The notes: generated by a model not told the origin, from the sequence alone. A stretch of DNA of 64,000 nucleotides from Amycolatopsis eburnea (GCF_003937945.1 NZ_RSEC01000036.1:992001-1056000); one strand, 5' to 3'. Shown: positions 33,548 to 41,404, counted from the first letter of the stretch. Numbers and translations: made by a program.

Positions 33548-34456
33548 GTGCGGAAGATCCCCACCTGGCAGACGACCCGCCGCGCACTGACCGTCACCGC
33601 CGTCGCCGCCTTCGTGACCGGGGGAGCGTTCCTCTCCGCGGGCCCGGCTTCGGCCGCGACGACGCTCGCGGGCACCTGCTCGGGCGCGGTGAACGGCAGC
33701 ATGGGCGACACCGTCGCCGTGCAGGGCACGTCGGTGAAGGAGCTCGTCCGCAAGGGCGCGCAGGACCAGGTCAACGCACTGACGTTCGCAACCGTCTGGC
33801 CGAACTCGCTCGCCGACACCATCGCGGGCAAAGGCGCGCTCAACGTGGGCACCGTGCCGAACTCCGCGGGCGGGACCATCGCCGGGGACGCGATCGGCAC
33901 CGTCGTGGCGAACGCGCTGAAGGGCGCCGCCGGGCTCGGCCTGCTGCCCGACACCCAGACCAAGGTGCTCAACTCGATCAAGAGCCGGGTCGCCCAGGGC
34001 TGCGGGCTGACCACCGTCGCCACCAACTACGCCCCGCCGTCCACGCCGGGCGCGGGCGGCACCGGCACCCAGCCGGGCGGCGGCACCGGGACCGTCCCCG
34101 GCGGCACCTCGGGCAACCTCTCCAACCTGAACCCCGGCACCACCGGTGGCACGGGTGGCAGCGCCCCGATGCGCGACTACAGCGGCATCCCGACCGCGAC
34201 CGCCGGCACGGCCGTCGCCCCGGGCGTGCGCTACCCGGCGAACGGCACCCTGCCGGGTGACGCTTCCGCGCCGCAGGCGGGGCAGGGCGACCAGAGCGGG
34301 CAGGGCGCGGACATCCGCGACGCCGGCAACGCGCAGTCGCTCGCCTCGAACGGCGCTTCGAACGACGTGCAGCTGCCGATGCTGCTGGCCGTGATCGTGC
34401 TGGCCGGGGTGACCGCCGGTCTAGTCCGGACCTGGGTCCTGCGGCGCGCGAGCTGA
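33548..34456 (+). CDS. Exported protein with C-terminal membrane anchor, copy 3 of 3
   Basis: A 302-residue protein with a signal peptide (about 1-37), a helical Ala/Gly-rich mature domain with two Cys, a Gly/Thr/Pro linker, the shared motif APMRDYSGIPTATAG, and an anchor LPMLLAVIVLAGVTAGLVRT followed by WVLRRAS. GTG 33548 is chosen over GTG 33542 because GGAGG at 33534-33538 is 9 bp away rather than 3. It lies directly upstream of the rpsF operon. Function unknown. Confidence 0.82.
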   Translation: MRKIPTWQTTRRALTVTAVAAFVTGGAFLSAGPASAATTLAGTCSGAVNGSMGDTVAVQGTSVKELVRKGAQDQVNALTFATVWPNSLADTIAGKGALNVGTVPNSAGGTIAGDAIGTVVANALKGAAGLGLLPDTQTKVLNSIKSRVAQGCGLTTVATNYAPPSTPGAGGTGTQPGGGTGTVPGGTSGNLSNLNPGTTGGTGGSAPMRDYSGIPTATAGTAVAPGVRYPANGTLPGDASAPQAGQGDQSGQGADIRDAGNAQSLASNGASNDVQLPMLLAVIVLAGVTAGLVRTWVLRRAS

Positions 34457-34483
34457 CCCCGCCGTCCGGTCCTGCCGGTACCC

Positions 34484-34532
34484 CCAGGTAGCCTTACCTG
34501 GACAAACCCTCCTGCCACGGACAGTCCGTGGC
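34484..34532 (+). promoter_or_regulatory. Structured leader in front of rpsF
   Basis: Two inverted repeats precede rpsF: CCAGGTA-GCCT-TACCTGG (34484-34501) and GCCACGGA-CAG-TCCGTGGC (34514-34532). The second is a compact 8-bp hairpin 12 bp before the Shine-Dalgarno AGGAGGT (34544-34550). Many bacteria autoregulate rpsF-rpsR through an S6:S18-binding leader; whether this hairpin is such an element is not established. Confidence 0.45.
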
Positions 34533-34558
34533 CGCGAGCCCATAGGAGGTGAGTGGTT

Positions 34559-34885
34559 GTGTCACGCCATTACGAGGTAATGGTCATCCTGGACCCCACG
34601 CTCGACGAGCGCACGGTCGCCCCCACCCTCGACACGTTCCTCAACGTGATCCGCACTTCGGGCGGAAGCGTCGAGAAGGTCGACGTCTGGGGCCGTCGTC
34701 GCCTCTCGTACGAGATCAAGAAGCACGCGGAGGGCATCTACGCCCTGCTCGACCTGAACTCGTCCTCGGACGCGGTGAAGGAGCTGGACCGCCAGCTGTC
34801 GCTGCAGGAGACCGTGCTCCGCACCAAGGTCATGCGCCGCGAGGTCAAGCGCGCCGCGGCCAAGCCCGCTGCCGCCAAGGCCTGA
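34559..34885 (+). CDS. rpsF: 30S ribosomal protein S6
   Basis: A 108-residue S6 with the normal ferredoxin-like sequence: HYEVMVILDPTLDERTVAP at the start and KVDVWGRRRLSYEIKKHAEG in the middle. The tail is a short Lys/Ala extension. GTG 34559 is chosen because the Shine-Dalgarno at 34544-34550 is 8-9 bp away and the resulting N-terminus (SRHYEV) matches other actinobacterial S6 proteins; two in-frame codons upstream (GTG 34553) are the alternative. First gene of rpsF-ssb-rpsR-rplI. Confidence 0.96.
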   Translation: MSRHYEVMVILDPTLDERTVAPTLDTFLNVIRTSGGSVEKVDVWGRRRLSYEIKKHAEGIYALLDLNSSSDAVKELDRQLSLQETVLRTKVMRREVKRAAAKPAAAKA

Positions 34886-34902
34886 GCCCGAGGGGAACCC
34901 CG

Positions 34903-35412
34903 ATGGCTGGAGACACCGTCATCACGGTGGTCGGCAACCTGACGTCCGACCCGGAACTGCGCTTCACCCCGTCCGGTGCGGCGGTCGCGAACTTCACCGT
35001 CGCGTCCACCCCGCGCACCCTCGACCGGCAGTCCGGCGAGTGGAAGGACGGCGAGGCGCTGTTCCTGCGCTGCAACATCTGGCGGCAGGCGGCGGAGAAC
35101 GTCGCCGAGTCGCTGACGCGCGGCGCCCGCGTCGTCGTGCAGGGCCGCCTCAAGCAGCGGTCGTTCGAGACGAAGGAAGGCGAGAAGCGCACCGTCGTCG
35201 AGCTCGAGGTCGACGAAATCGGCCCCTCGCTGCGCTACGCCACGGCCAAGGTCAACAAGGTCAGCCGCGGTGGCGGCGGCGGTGGTGACTTCGGCGGCGG
35301 CGGAGGCGGTGGCAACCGCGGTGGCGGCGGCGCGCCGGCCGACGACCCGTGGGGTTCCGCGCCTGCCGCGAGCAGCGGTGGCGGCGGCTTCTCGGACGAG
35401 CCCCCCTTCTGA
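34903..35412 (+). CDS. ssb: Single-stranded DNA-binding protein
   Basis: A 169-residue SSB. The OB fold covers about residues 1-112 (GDTVITVVGNLTSDPELRF, LFLRCNIWRQAAENVAESL, GARVVVQGRLKQRSFETKEG). The linker is almost pure Gly with a few Asp/Asn/Arg, and the C-terminal acidic tip DEPPF, which recruits replication and repair proteins, is intact. It lies between rpsF and rpsR, the standard arrangement, and binds single-stranded DNA at the fork opened by the helicase encoded downstream. Confidence 0.97.
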   Translation: MAGDTVITVVGNLTSDPELRFTPSGAAVANFTVASTPRTLDRQSGEWKDGEALFLRCNIWRQAAENVAESLTRGARVVVQGRLKQRSFETKEGEKRTVVELEVDEIGPSLRYATAKVNKVSRGGGGGGDFGGGGGGGNRGGGGAPADDPWGSAPAASSGGGGFSDEPPF

Positions 35413-35454
35413 TCTCGTACACATCCACAAGATTTGAATTTCCAGGAGTAGACA

Positions 35455-35703
35455 GTGGCCAAGCCACCCATCCGCAAGCCCAAGAAGAAGGTCTGCGTGT
35501 TCTGCAAGGCCGAGAAGAAGGGCCGCCCGGAACTGATCGACTACAAGGACACCAACCTGCTGCGGAAGTACATCTCCGACCGCGGCAAGATCCGTGCCCG
35601 TCGCGTCACCGGCAACTGCAGCCAGCACCAGCGTGACATCGCCATCGCGGTCAAGAACTCCCGCGAGATGGCGCTGCTGCCCTACACCTCGACCGCGCGC
35701 TAA
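35455..35703 (+). CDS. rpsR: 30S ribosomal protein S18, zinc-binding (C+) form
   Basis: An 82-residue S18. Cys14, Cys17 (CVFC) and Cys55 with nearby His58 form a zinc site, so this is the zinc-dependent C+ paralogue rather than the zinc-free form that actinobacteria induce in zinc limitation. The core RKYISDRGKIRARRVTG is standard. GTG 35455 follows AGGAG. S18 binds next to S6 on the 30S platform, in keeping with co-expression from this operon. Confidence 0.96.
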   Translation: MAKPPIRKPKKKVCVFCKAEKKGRPELIDYKDTNLLRKYISDRGKIRARRVTGNCSQHQRDIAIAVKNSREMALLPYTSTAR

Positions 35704-35717
35704 GGGAGGGCACCGAC

Positions 35718-36179
35718 ATGGCGAAGATCATCCTCACCACGGACGTGGCCAACCTGGGCGGCCCCGGCGACATCGTCGAGGTCAAGGACGGCTACGCGCG
35801 CAACTACCTGCTCCCGCGGGGCTACGCGATCGTGGCCTCCAAGGGCGCGGAGAAGAACGTCCGCACGATCCAGCGCGCGCAGGAGAGCCGTCGCATCCGC
35901 GACCTCGACCACGCCAAGGAGATCAAGGCGACGCTGGAGGGCCTCGGCGCCATCCAGCTCACCGGCAAGGCGGCCGAGGGCTCGAAGAAGCTCTTCGGTT
36001 CGATCACCGCCGGCGAGATCGTCGACGCGATCAAGGCGGCCGGTGGCCCGCTGCTCGACAAGCGCGTCATCGAGCTCCGCGACCACATCAAGACCGTGGG
36101 CAAGCACTCGGTCGGCGCCCGGCTTCACCCGGACGTGAAGGTCGACGTGCGGCTCGAGGTCAAGGCCGTCGCGCAGTAA
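35718..36179 (+). CDS. rplI: 50S ribosomal protein L9
   Basis: A 153-residue L9 that binds 23S rRNA near the L1 stalk. The N-terminal domain has ILTTDVANLGGPGDIVEVKDGYARNYL, written here only in part, and the connecting helix (about 40-75) and C-terminal domain (LFGSITAGEIVDAIK) are complete. It starts 14 bp after rpsR with GGAGGG as ribosome site and closes the ribosomal block; a terminator follows. Confidence 0.96.
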   Translation: MAKIILTTDVANLGGPGDIVEVKDGYARNYLLPRGYAIVASKGAEKNVRTIQRAQESRRIRDLDHAKEIKATLEGLGAIQLTGKAAEGSKKLFGSITAGEIVDAIKAAGGPLLDKRVIELRDHIKTVGKHSVGARLHPDVKVDVRLEVKAVAQ

Positions 36180-36193
36180 GGCAGTACGTCGTG

Positions 36194-36228
36194 GAAGGCG
36201 GGTCGTCCCTGGTGGGCGGCCCGCCTTC
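36194..36228 (+). terminator. Terminator after rplI
   Basis: GAAGGCGGG (36194-36202) pairs perfectly with CCCGCCTTC (36220-36228), giving a 9-bp stem with a 17-nt GC-rich loop, 15 bp behind the rplI stop. Confidence 0.7.
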
Positions 36229-36305
36229 ACGCGTTTCGGGGGAACCCCGGACAGGCGGGCGGCGTCGGAGGAGAATGGGCGGGGACGCGAAGGGGATGGA
36301 TCCGG

Positions 36306-36659
36306 ATGGCCAATGAAGTCAACATGTCAGCACCGGCCGGCGGTGGTGGCTTCACGTTCGACGCCGACAAGATCGACGCCGTCATCAAGAAGTGGCAGGA
36401 TCTGCGGGCCGACCTGAAGCGCGACTACGACGACGCCAACCTCATGGCGAACGTGAAGGCACCCGGCAAGGAGTTCGCGAGCGAGGACTGGGAGAAGCTC
36501 GCGAACCCGTCCGGCAAGGCCTTCCTCGAGCAGAACCGCAAGATGCAGGAATACGTCACGAACTACATCGACGCGCTGACCGCGGCGAAGAAGAAGATCA
36601 CCACCAAGGAGTCGGAGACGCAGGCCGACATGGCGAAGACGGGGAACCAGGCCACGTGA
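36306..36659 (+). CDS. Small helical protein of a type VII-secretion-like cassette
   Basis: A 117-residue soluble, strongly helical protein with no signal peptide. Two long helices (about 20-50 and 75-110) flank a central loop, as in WXG100/ESAT-6-like proteins, but the loop has no WxG; the only Trp residues are in KKWQDL and EDWEKL. It is followed without a gap by a DUF3558-type lipoprotein, a PPE-like protein and EspG. The assignment to the ESX-like group rests on size, helix pattern and context. Confidence 0.75.
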   Translation: MANEVNMSAPAGGGGFTFDADKIDAVIKKWQDLRADLKRDYDDANLMANVKAPGKEFASEDWEKLANPSGKAFLEQNRKMQEYVTNYIDALTAAKKKITTKESETQADMAKTGNQAT

Positions 36660-37252
36660 ACCGACGACTGCTCGCCGTTCCGGCACTGGCCTTCGCCGTG
36701 CTCGCCGTCGCCGGGTGCGGCGGCAAGACCAGGGGCAGCGCCAACCCGGCGCCGTCGACCGCCGGATCCAGCAGCGAGACGCGCTCCGTCGCCGACACCG
36801 CGCCGCGGGTGCCGAGCCCGCTGAACACCGGCGCGATCACCTCGGACGCCTGCGCGACGCTGTCCGCGTCGGCGCGCTCCGACCTCGGCTTCGGCGAAGG
36901 CGAGCCGCGGACCACGGGCAACGGCCCGAGCTGCACGTTCACCGAGTCGGCCGATCCGGGCAACCAGATCGACGTGACCACGGTGACCGCGAACAAGAAC
37001 GGGCTCCAGGACGTCTACGACACCAAGGCCAACGACGCGTACTGGGGCGAGACGCAGGCCGCCGGCTACCCGGGCGTCTACGCCGCCGCGGTCGACGACC
37101 GCAAGAACGGCAAGTGCGGCCTGTTCGTCGCGGCGACCGACGAGCTCGCGGTCAACATCCTGGTGCAGTACGACAACGGCACCGGCGCTTCGGACCCCTG
37201 CTCGGTCGCGATGAAGTTCGGCGAAGCGATGATCCACACCCTGGGAGGCTGA
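36656..37252 (+). CDS. DUF3558-type lipoprotein
   Basis: A 198-residue exported lipoprotein. The GTG start overlaps the preceding stop by 4 bp. The lipobox is AVAGC with the acylated Cys at about residue 20. A Ser/Thr/Pro-rich linker is followed by the DUF3558 fold, with conserved disulfide-type Cys residues (SDACATL, GPSCTF, GKCGLF and DPCSVA). Mycobacterial relatives are also found beside ESX genes. It would be anchored on the outer face of the membrane. Confidence 0.82.
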   Translation: MNRRLLAVPALAFAVLAVAGCGGKTRGSANPAPSTAGSSSETRSVADTAPRVPSPLNTGAITSDACATLSASARSDLGFGEGEPRTTGNGPSCTFTESADPGNQIDVTTVTANKNGLQDVYDTKANDAYWGETQAAGYPGVYAAAVDDRKNGKCGLFVAATDELAVNILVQYDNGTGASDPCSVAMKFGEAMIHTLGG

Positions 37253-37253
37253 G

Positions 37254-38597
37254 ATGCTGGAACTGGTGCTGCTGGGCGGCTTCGCCGCCTACAACATGGC
37301 CACCACGCACTCCGACGACCACACCTCGACGCAGGGCGATCGGAAGATCGACTGCTACGACATCTGGGAAAAGATCACCCACGGTCCCGGCGCGGGCTCG
37401 ATCGCGAACGGGCAGTCGGCGGCGAGCCGGCTCAAGGGCGCCTACGCCGAGCGGCTCAGCACGATCGACGACCTGGCCAAGGAGATGGACGCGGCCTGGA
37501 CCGGCGGCGGTTCCGAGGCGGCGCAGAACGCCGGCGCGCACCCGCTGCGGGTGTGGATGGAGGACTCCGGCACCAAGCTGACCGAGTCCGACAAGTACCT
37601 CGGCGAGCAGCACAACGCCTTCACCACCGTGCACACGCAGGTCCAGGAGGTCCCGAAGGACCCGCCGAAGAACAACCTGCTCAACGCGATGACGCCGTGG
37701 ACGACCGACACCGACCGGGCGATCCGCGACTACAACACCAAGGGCCAGGCCAACGTCGACGCCTTCAACACCTACTACAAGGCGAGCAACGACAACGGCC
37801 AGAAGATGCCGACGTACTCCGCGCTGAAGGGGCAGCAGGAGAACGTCAACGTCGACGACGGCAAGAACGGCAAGAAGAAGCCGGGCGACGACGGCAACGG
37901 GAACGGCGACGGGAACGGGAACGGCAACGGCACCGGTTCGGTGCCCGGCGTGAACATGCCCGGCTCGGGCAGCGTGCCCTCCTTCGGCGGCCAGCCGACG
38001 ACGCCCGGCGGCAAGTTCGACCCGTCCCAGATCCCCGGCGGCAACTACACCCCGCCGAAGTTCGACCCCTCGCAGGTCCCCGGCGGGAAGTACGACCCGT
38101 CGCAGATCCCGGGTGGCAGCTACACCCCGCCGAACTTCGGCGACGGCACCCACTCGTCCGGCTTCACGCCGCCGAAGATCCCCGGTGCCGGCGGTTTCGG
38201 TCCCGGTGGTTCGGGTGGCGCGGGCGACTTCTCGATCCCCGGCGGCGGGGGCTTCGGCCCCGGCGGCTCGGGCGGGGTCGGCGACCCCTCGGGCTTCGGG
38301 CCGGGCGGCGCGGGCTTCGGGCCCGGCGGCTCGACCGGCGCGGCCATCCCGGGTGGCGCGGGTGCGGGCCGGGGCGGCATGGGGGCCGGCGCCGCCGGTG
38401 GCGCGATGGGCGCGGGCGGCGCGGGCGCGGGCCGGACCGGGGCCACCGGGATGGGTGGCATGGGCGGCATGGGCCACGGCGCCAAGGGCCAGGGCGGCGG
38501 CGACGAGGAACGCACGTCGAAGTACCTCCTCGGCGACGACCCGAACGACATCTTCGGAACCGACGAACTCACCGCGCCGCCGGTCATCGGCGAGTAG
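37254..38597 (+). CDS. PPE-like protein with Gly/Pro-rich tail, ESX cassette A
   Basis: A 447-residue protein without a signal peptide. The N-terminal 185 residues are helical and PPE/WXG-like, with a WTGGGSEAAQ turn (W-x-G) between two helices. Then come a KDPPK-containing linker, a degenerate FDPSQ(I/V)PGG(N/K)Y repeat array (about 245-290), and a long Gly-rich segment. The C-terminal 45 residues (GMGGMGHGAKG, then YLLGDDPNDIFG and PPVIGE) reappear in the gene at 62616. It starts 1 bp after the lipoprotein stop and precedes espG, its probable chaperone. Confidence 0.8.
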   Translation: MLELVLLGGFAAYNMATTHSDDHTSTQGDRKIDCYDIWEKITHGPGAGSIANGQSAASRLKGAYAERLSTIDDLAKEMDAAWTGGGSEAAQNAGAHPLRVWMEDSGTKLTESDKYLGEQHNAFTTVHTQVQEVPKDPPKNNLLNAMTPWTTDTDRAIRDYNTKGQANVDAFNTYYKASNDNGQKMPTYSALKGQQENVNVDDGKNGKKKPGDDGNGNGDGNGNGNGTGSVPGVNMPGSGSVPSFGGQPTTPGGKFDPSQIPGGNYTPPKFDPSQVPGGKYDPSQIPGGSYTPPNFGDGTHSSGFTPPKIPGAGGFGPGGSGGAGDFSIPGGGGFGPGGSGGVGDPSGFGPGGAGFGPGGSTGAAIPGGAGAGRGGMGAGAAGGAMGAGGAGAGRTGATGMGGMGGMGHGAKGQGGGDEERTSKYLLGDDPNDIFGTDELTAPPVIGE

Positions 38598-38682
38598 CGC
38601 ACGCGGGAGCGCCGGGCGCGTGCCAAGATGAGCGCGCCCGGCTCCTTCGGGTTCACCAACAGTCTTCAATGGGGGAAGAGCG

Positions 38683-39471
38683 GTGCTGGACAGGCAAGTC
38701 ACCATCTCGACCGGCACCCTGGTCAACCTGATCCGGCGCCGGGGCGGCGAGCCGCACACGGTGCTGGTGGAGACGCCGACCTGGTACAGCGACGAGGCCC
38801 AGCGCGCCGAGGACGAGCGGGTCAACGCCGAGCTCGCCAAGGCCGGGCTGTTCGGCCCGCGCGGCATGCACCCCGGCTTCGTCGCGACGGTCGAGGCGAT
38901 CGCGCGGCCGCAGCTGGAGTACTACGGCTGGATCGACGGCGGCTTCCAGGGCAAGCCGGTCAGCTACCGGCTGCTCGGCGGCAGCGCCGGCGGTGAGGCG
39001 TTCGTGCTGGCCAAGCACGAGGAGCTGGACGTCGTCGTGCTCGGGTCGTCGCGGCCCGGCGAGCTGCTCGACGACTTCCTCGGCCAGATCCCGAAGCTGG
39101 CCCCCGGCCGCGGCACGCCGCTGGCGGTGCCGAAGAGCCAGATCGAAGGCACCGCCCGGGGCGACGAGGGCGAGTTCGCGGTGCTCCGCAACGACCGGCC
39201 GGCCGAGGGTTCGCAGGAGGCCGACGAGCTCCGCCGGATCCTCGCGTTGCGCCGAATGGGCAGCGGCAGCCTCTACGTCGCGGCCCGCAACCGGACCGGC
39301 GCGCGCCACCGGATCGAACGCCCGGTGAACTACATCGATACGTCGGAAGGCCGGTGGCTGACCGAAGAGATTCCGGGGCGTGGGGAGAACCGGATCGCCT
39401 TCACCCCGGCCGACCAGCGCGTTCTCGCTGACCGGTTACGCAGCGCACAGGGCCGGCTCACCGCGGCCTGA
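38683..39471 (+). CDS. EspG-family ESX secretion chaperone
   Basis: A 262-residue cytosolic protein of the EspG family, which binds PE-PPE-type substrates and delivers them to a type VII machine. The fold is recognisable from the N-terminal strand-rich part (VTISTGTLVNLIRRRGGEP), the central LEYYGWIDGG and RRILALRRMGSGSLYVAARNR, and the C-terminal NYIDTSEGRWLTEE. The start is GTG 38683 with GGGGGAAG upstream. No core ESX components (EccB, EccC, EccD, MycP) are encoded in this window, so it must serve a system elsewhere. Confidence 0.85.
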   Translation: MLDRQVTISTGTLVNLIRRRGGEPHTVLVETPTWYSDEAQRAEDERVNAELAKAGLFGPRGMHPGFVATVEAIARPQLEYYGWIDGGFQGKPVSYRLLGGSAGGEAFVLAKHEELDVVVLGSSRPGELLDDFLGQIPKLAPGRGTPLAVPKSQIEGTARGDEGEFAVLRNDRPAEGSQEADELRRILALRRMGSGSLYVAARNRTGARHRIERPVNYIDTSEGRWLTEEIPGRGENRIAFTPADQRVLADRLRSAQGRLTAA

Positions 39472-39615
39472 GGCCGGCGCCGTTCAGTCCACCGGGTGAC
39501 CGCTCTACCCTCCGTGATATTCATCCACAGGCCGTGGGGGTCAATGGGTCCGGGCTGGTCCACGACACGCCGAAGAACGGACTTCGCGCGACACGCCGGA
39601 CGAGTTTTCCGGCAG

Positions 39616-39744
39616 TTCTCCACAGCTTGTACACAGCCCTTGACCTGCGAGTTCGGCGAAGCCGATCACGCTTGTCCCCAACTTGTCCACAGCTCTCGCG
39701 GCACCTGTGACTGGTTACCCCCGTTCATCCCCAGGTTGTCCACA
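39616..39744 (+). promoter_or_regulatory. Cluster of DnaA-box-like 9-mers
   Basis: Against the actinobacterial consensus TTGTCCACA there are two exact copies (39683-39691, 39736-39744) and three with one mismatch: TTCTCCACA (39616-39624), TTGTACACA (39627-39635), TTGTCCCCA (39672-39680). Weaker matches flank them (TCATCCACA at 39521-39529, TCATCCCCA at 39725-39733). All point the same way. Confidence 0.65.
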
Positions 39745-39911
39745 GAAGGGTCCCCACCCGGAATTGCCATCGGCCGGTCGGGGGATCTAGCGTGCCGCCT
39801 CGGGCCTGTACTCACCGTGGCGCTCCGCGTGTCTGCGCCAGCCGGACGACGTCGTCGTCGATCATCTCCGGTGACGAGGTCCGGGTGATGGGGAAGCACG
39901 GCACGAGCCGC

Positions 39912-39940
39912 GTGCTTCGAGAGCGAAGATCCGGCATAAT
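39912..39940 (+). promoter_or_regulatory. Putative dnaB promoter
   Basis: CATAAT at 39935-39940 is a good -10 hexamer; GTGCTT at 39912-39917 is a weak -35 at 17-bp spacing. The dnaB ribosome site GGAGG follows at 39964-39968. Confidence 0.45.
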
Positions 39941-39979
39941 CGAACGGGTGTTCGACACGATGAGGAGGTGTCCGGGGCG

Positions 39980-41404
39980 GTGGCGCTGACCGACGACCGT
40001 GGTCCGATGTACGCGGAGTCCGACCCGGGGCCGAGCGAGCCGCCACCCGAGGGCGGCGGCGGCGGGGGCGGCGGGTTCGACCGCCAGCCACCGCAGGACA
40101 TCGCGGCCGAGCAGTCCGTGCTCGGCGGCATGCTGCTGTCCAAGGACGCGGTCGCCGACGTCATCGAGGCCCTCGGGCCCGACGACTTCTACCGGCCCGC
40201 GCACCAGGCGATCTACGACTGCATCCTCGACCTCTACGGCCGCGGCGAGCCGGCCGACCCGATCACGGTGTCGGCCGAGCTGGAGCGGCGCGGCGAGCTG
40301 GGCCGCGTCGGTGGCGCGCCCTACCTGCACACGCTGATCGCGACGGTGCCGACGGCGGCGAACGCCGGGTACTACGCGGAGATCGTCTCGGAGAAGGCGG
40401 TGCTGCGCCGGCTGGTCGAGGCGGGCACCCGGATCGTGCAGTACGGCTACGGCGCGGCCGCGGCCGACGGCGCGAACATCGACGAGGTGGTCGACCGCGC
40501 GCAGGCCGCGATCTACGACGTCACCGAGCGCCGGACCAGCGAGGACTACGTCGCGCTGGAAGAGCTGCTGCAGCCGACGATGGACGAGATCGACGCCATC
40601 GCCTCGCGCGGCGGCCAGTCCCAGGGCATCCCGACCGGGTTCACCGACTTCGACGAGCTGACCAACGGCCTGCACCCGGGTCAGATGATCATCGTCGCCG
40701 CCCGTCCCGGTGTCGGCAAGTCGACACTGGGCCTGGACTTCGCGCGCTCGGCGTCGATCCGGCACGGCATGACCAGCGTCATCTTCTCCCTGGAAATGAG
40801 CCGGACCGAGATCGTCATGCGCATGCTCTCGGCCGAGGCGAAGATCCGCCTCGCCGACATGCGCGGCGGCAAGATGTCCGACGACGACTGGACGCGGCTG
40901 GCCCGCCGGATGAGCGAGGTCTCCGAGGCACCGCTGTTCGTCGACGACTCGCCGAACATGACGATGATGGAGATCCGGGCCAAGGCGCGGCGGCTGAAGC
41001 AGCGCAACGACCTGAAGCTCGTCGTCCTCGACTACCTCCAGCTGATGACGTCCGGCAAGCGCGTCGAGTCGCGGCAGCAGGAAGTCTCGGAGTTCTCGCG
41101 GCAGATGAAGCTGCTGGCGAAGGAGATCGAGGTCCCGGTGATCGCGATCAGCCAGCTGAACCGTGGTCCGGAACAGCGCACGGACAAGCGCCCGATGCTG
41201 TCCGACCTGCGTGAGTCCGGCTCACTGGAGCAGGACGCCGACCTCGTCATCCTGGTCAACCGCCCGGACGCCTGGGAGCGCGACGACCCGCGGGCCGGCG
41301 AGGCGGACCTGATCATCGCGAAGCACCGTGCCGGCCCGACGGCGACGATCACCGTCGCGCACCAGCTGCACTACAGCCGTTTCGTGGACCTCTCGCACGA
41401 CTAG
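39980..41404 (+). CDS. dnaB: Replicative DNA helicase DnaB
   Basis: A 474-residue hexameric helicase that unwinds DNA ahead of the replisome. The N-terminal domain (about 35-145) carries AAEQSVLGGMLLSKDAV and the DnaG-binding helices. The RecA-like domain has Walker A RPGVGKST (242-249), SLEMS, Walker B LVVLDYLQLM and the ISQLNRGPE segment. There is no intein, unlike DnaB of Mycobacterium tuberculosis. GTG 39980 is chosen because the Shine-Dalgarno at 39964-39968 would overlap the earlier GTG at 39968. The extra N-terminus is Pro/Gly-rich. Confidence 0.97.
   Translation: MALTDDRGPMYAESDPGPSEPPPEGGGGGGGGFDRQPPQDIAAEQSVLGGMLLSKDAVADVIEALGPDDFYRPAHQAIYDCILDLYGRGEPADPITVSAELERRGELGRVGGAPYLHTLIATVPTAANAGYYAEIVSEKAVLRRLVEAGTRIVQYGYGAAAADGANIDEVVDRAQAAIYDVTERRTSEDYVALEELLQPTMDEIDAIASRGGQSQGIPTGFTDFDELTNGLHPGQMIIVAARPGVGKSTLGLDFARSASIRHGMTSVIFSLEMSRTEIVMRMLSAEAKIRLADMRGGKMSDDDWTRLARRMSEVSEAPLFVDDSPNMTMMEIRAKARRLKQRNDLKLVVLDYLQLMTSGKRVESRQQEVSEFSRQMKLLAKEIEVPVIAISQLNRGPEQRTDKRPMLSDLRESGSLEQDADLVILVNRPDAWERDDPRAGEADLIIAKHRAGPTATITVAHQLHYSRFVDLSHD

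Larger units (their letters stand above)
39472..39979 (+). other. 508-bp non-coding region upstream of dnaB
   Basis: No gene with credible codon use or a ribosome site is present. The left part (39616-39744) contains a cluster of DnaA-box-like 9-mers in one orientation. The right part holds the putative dnaB promoter. A run of CCCC and TTGTCC elements gives it a base composition unlike the flanking genes. Confidence 0.75.

Noticed and set aside
36306..36659. Canonical ESAT-6/CFP-10 (EsxA/EsxB) protein
   Set aside because: The WxG turn is missing and no second EsxA-like partner is adjacent, so only a general ESX-like label is supported.
39616..39744. Replication origin oriC
   Set aside because: DnaA-box-like sequences are present but dnaA, dnaN, gyrase genes and an AT-rich unwinding element are not; oriC in these bacteria lies between dnaA and dnaN.
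39496..39888. A 130-codon open frame in the region upstream of dnaB
   Set aside because: There is no ribosome site, the composition is biased by the repeated TTGTCCACA-like elements, and no recognisable protein feature appears.
39980..41404. Intein in DnaB
   Set aside because: The protein has the normal length of 474 residues with Walker motifs uninterrupted and no splicing blocks.
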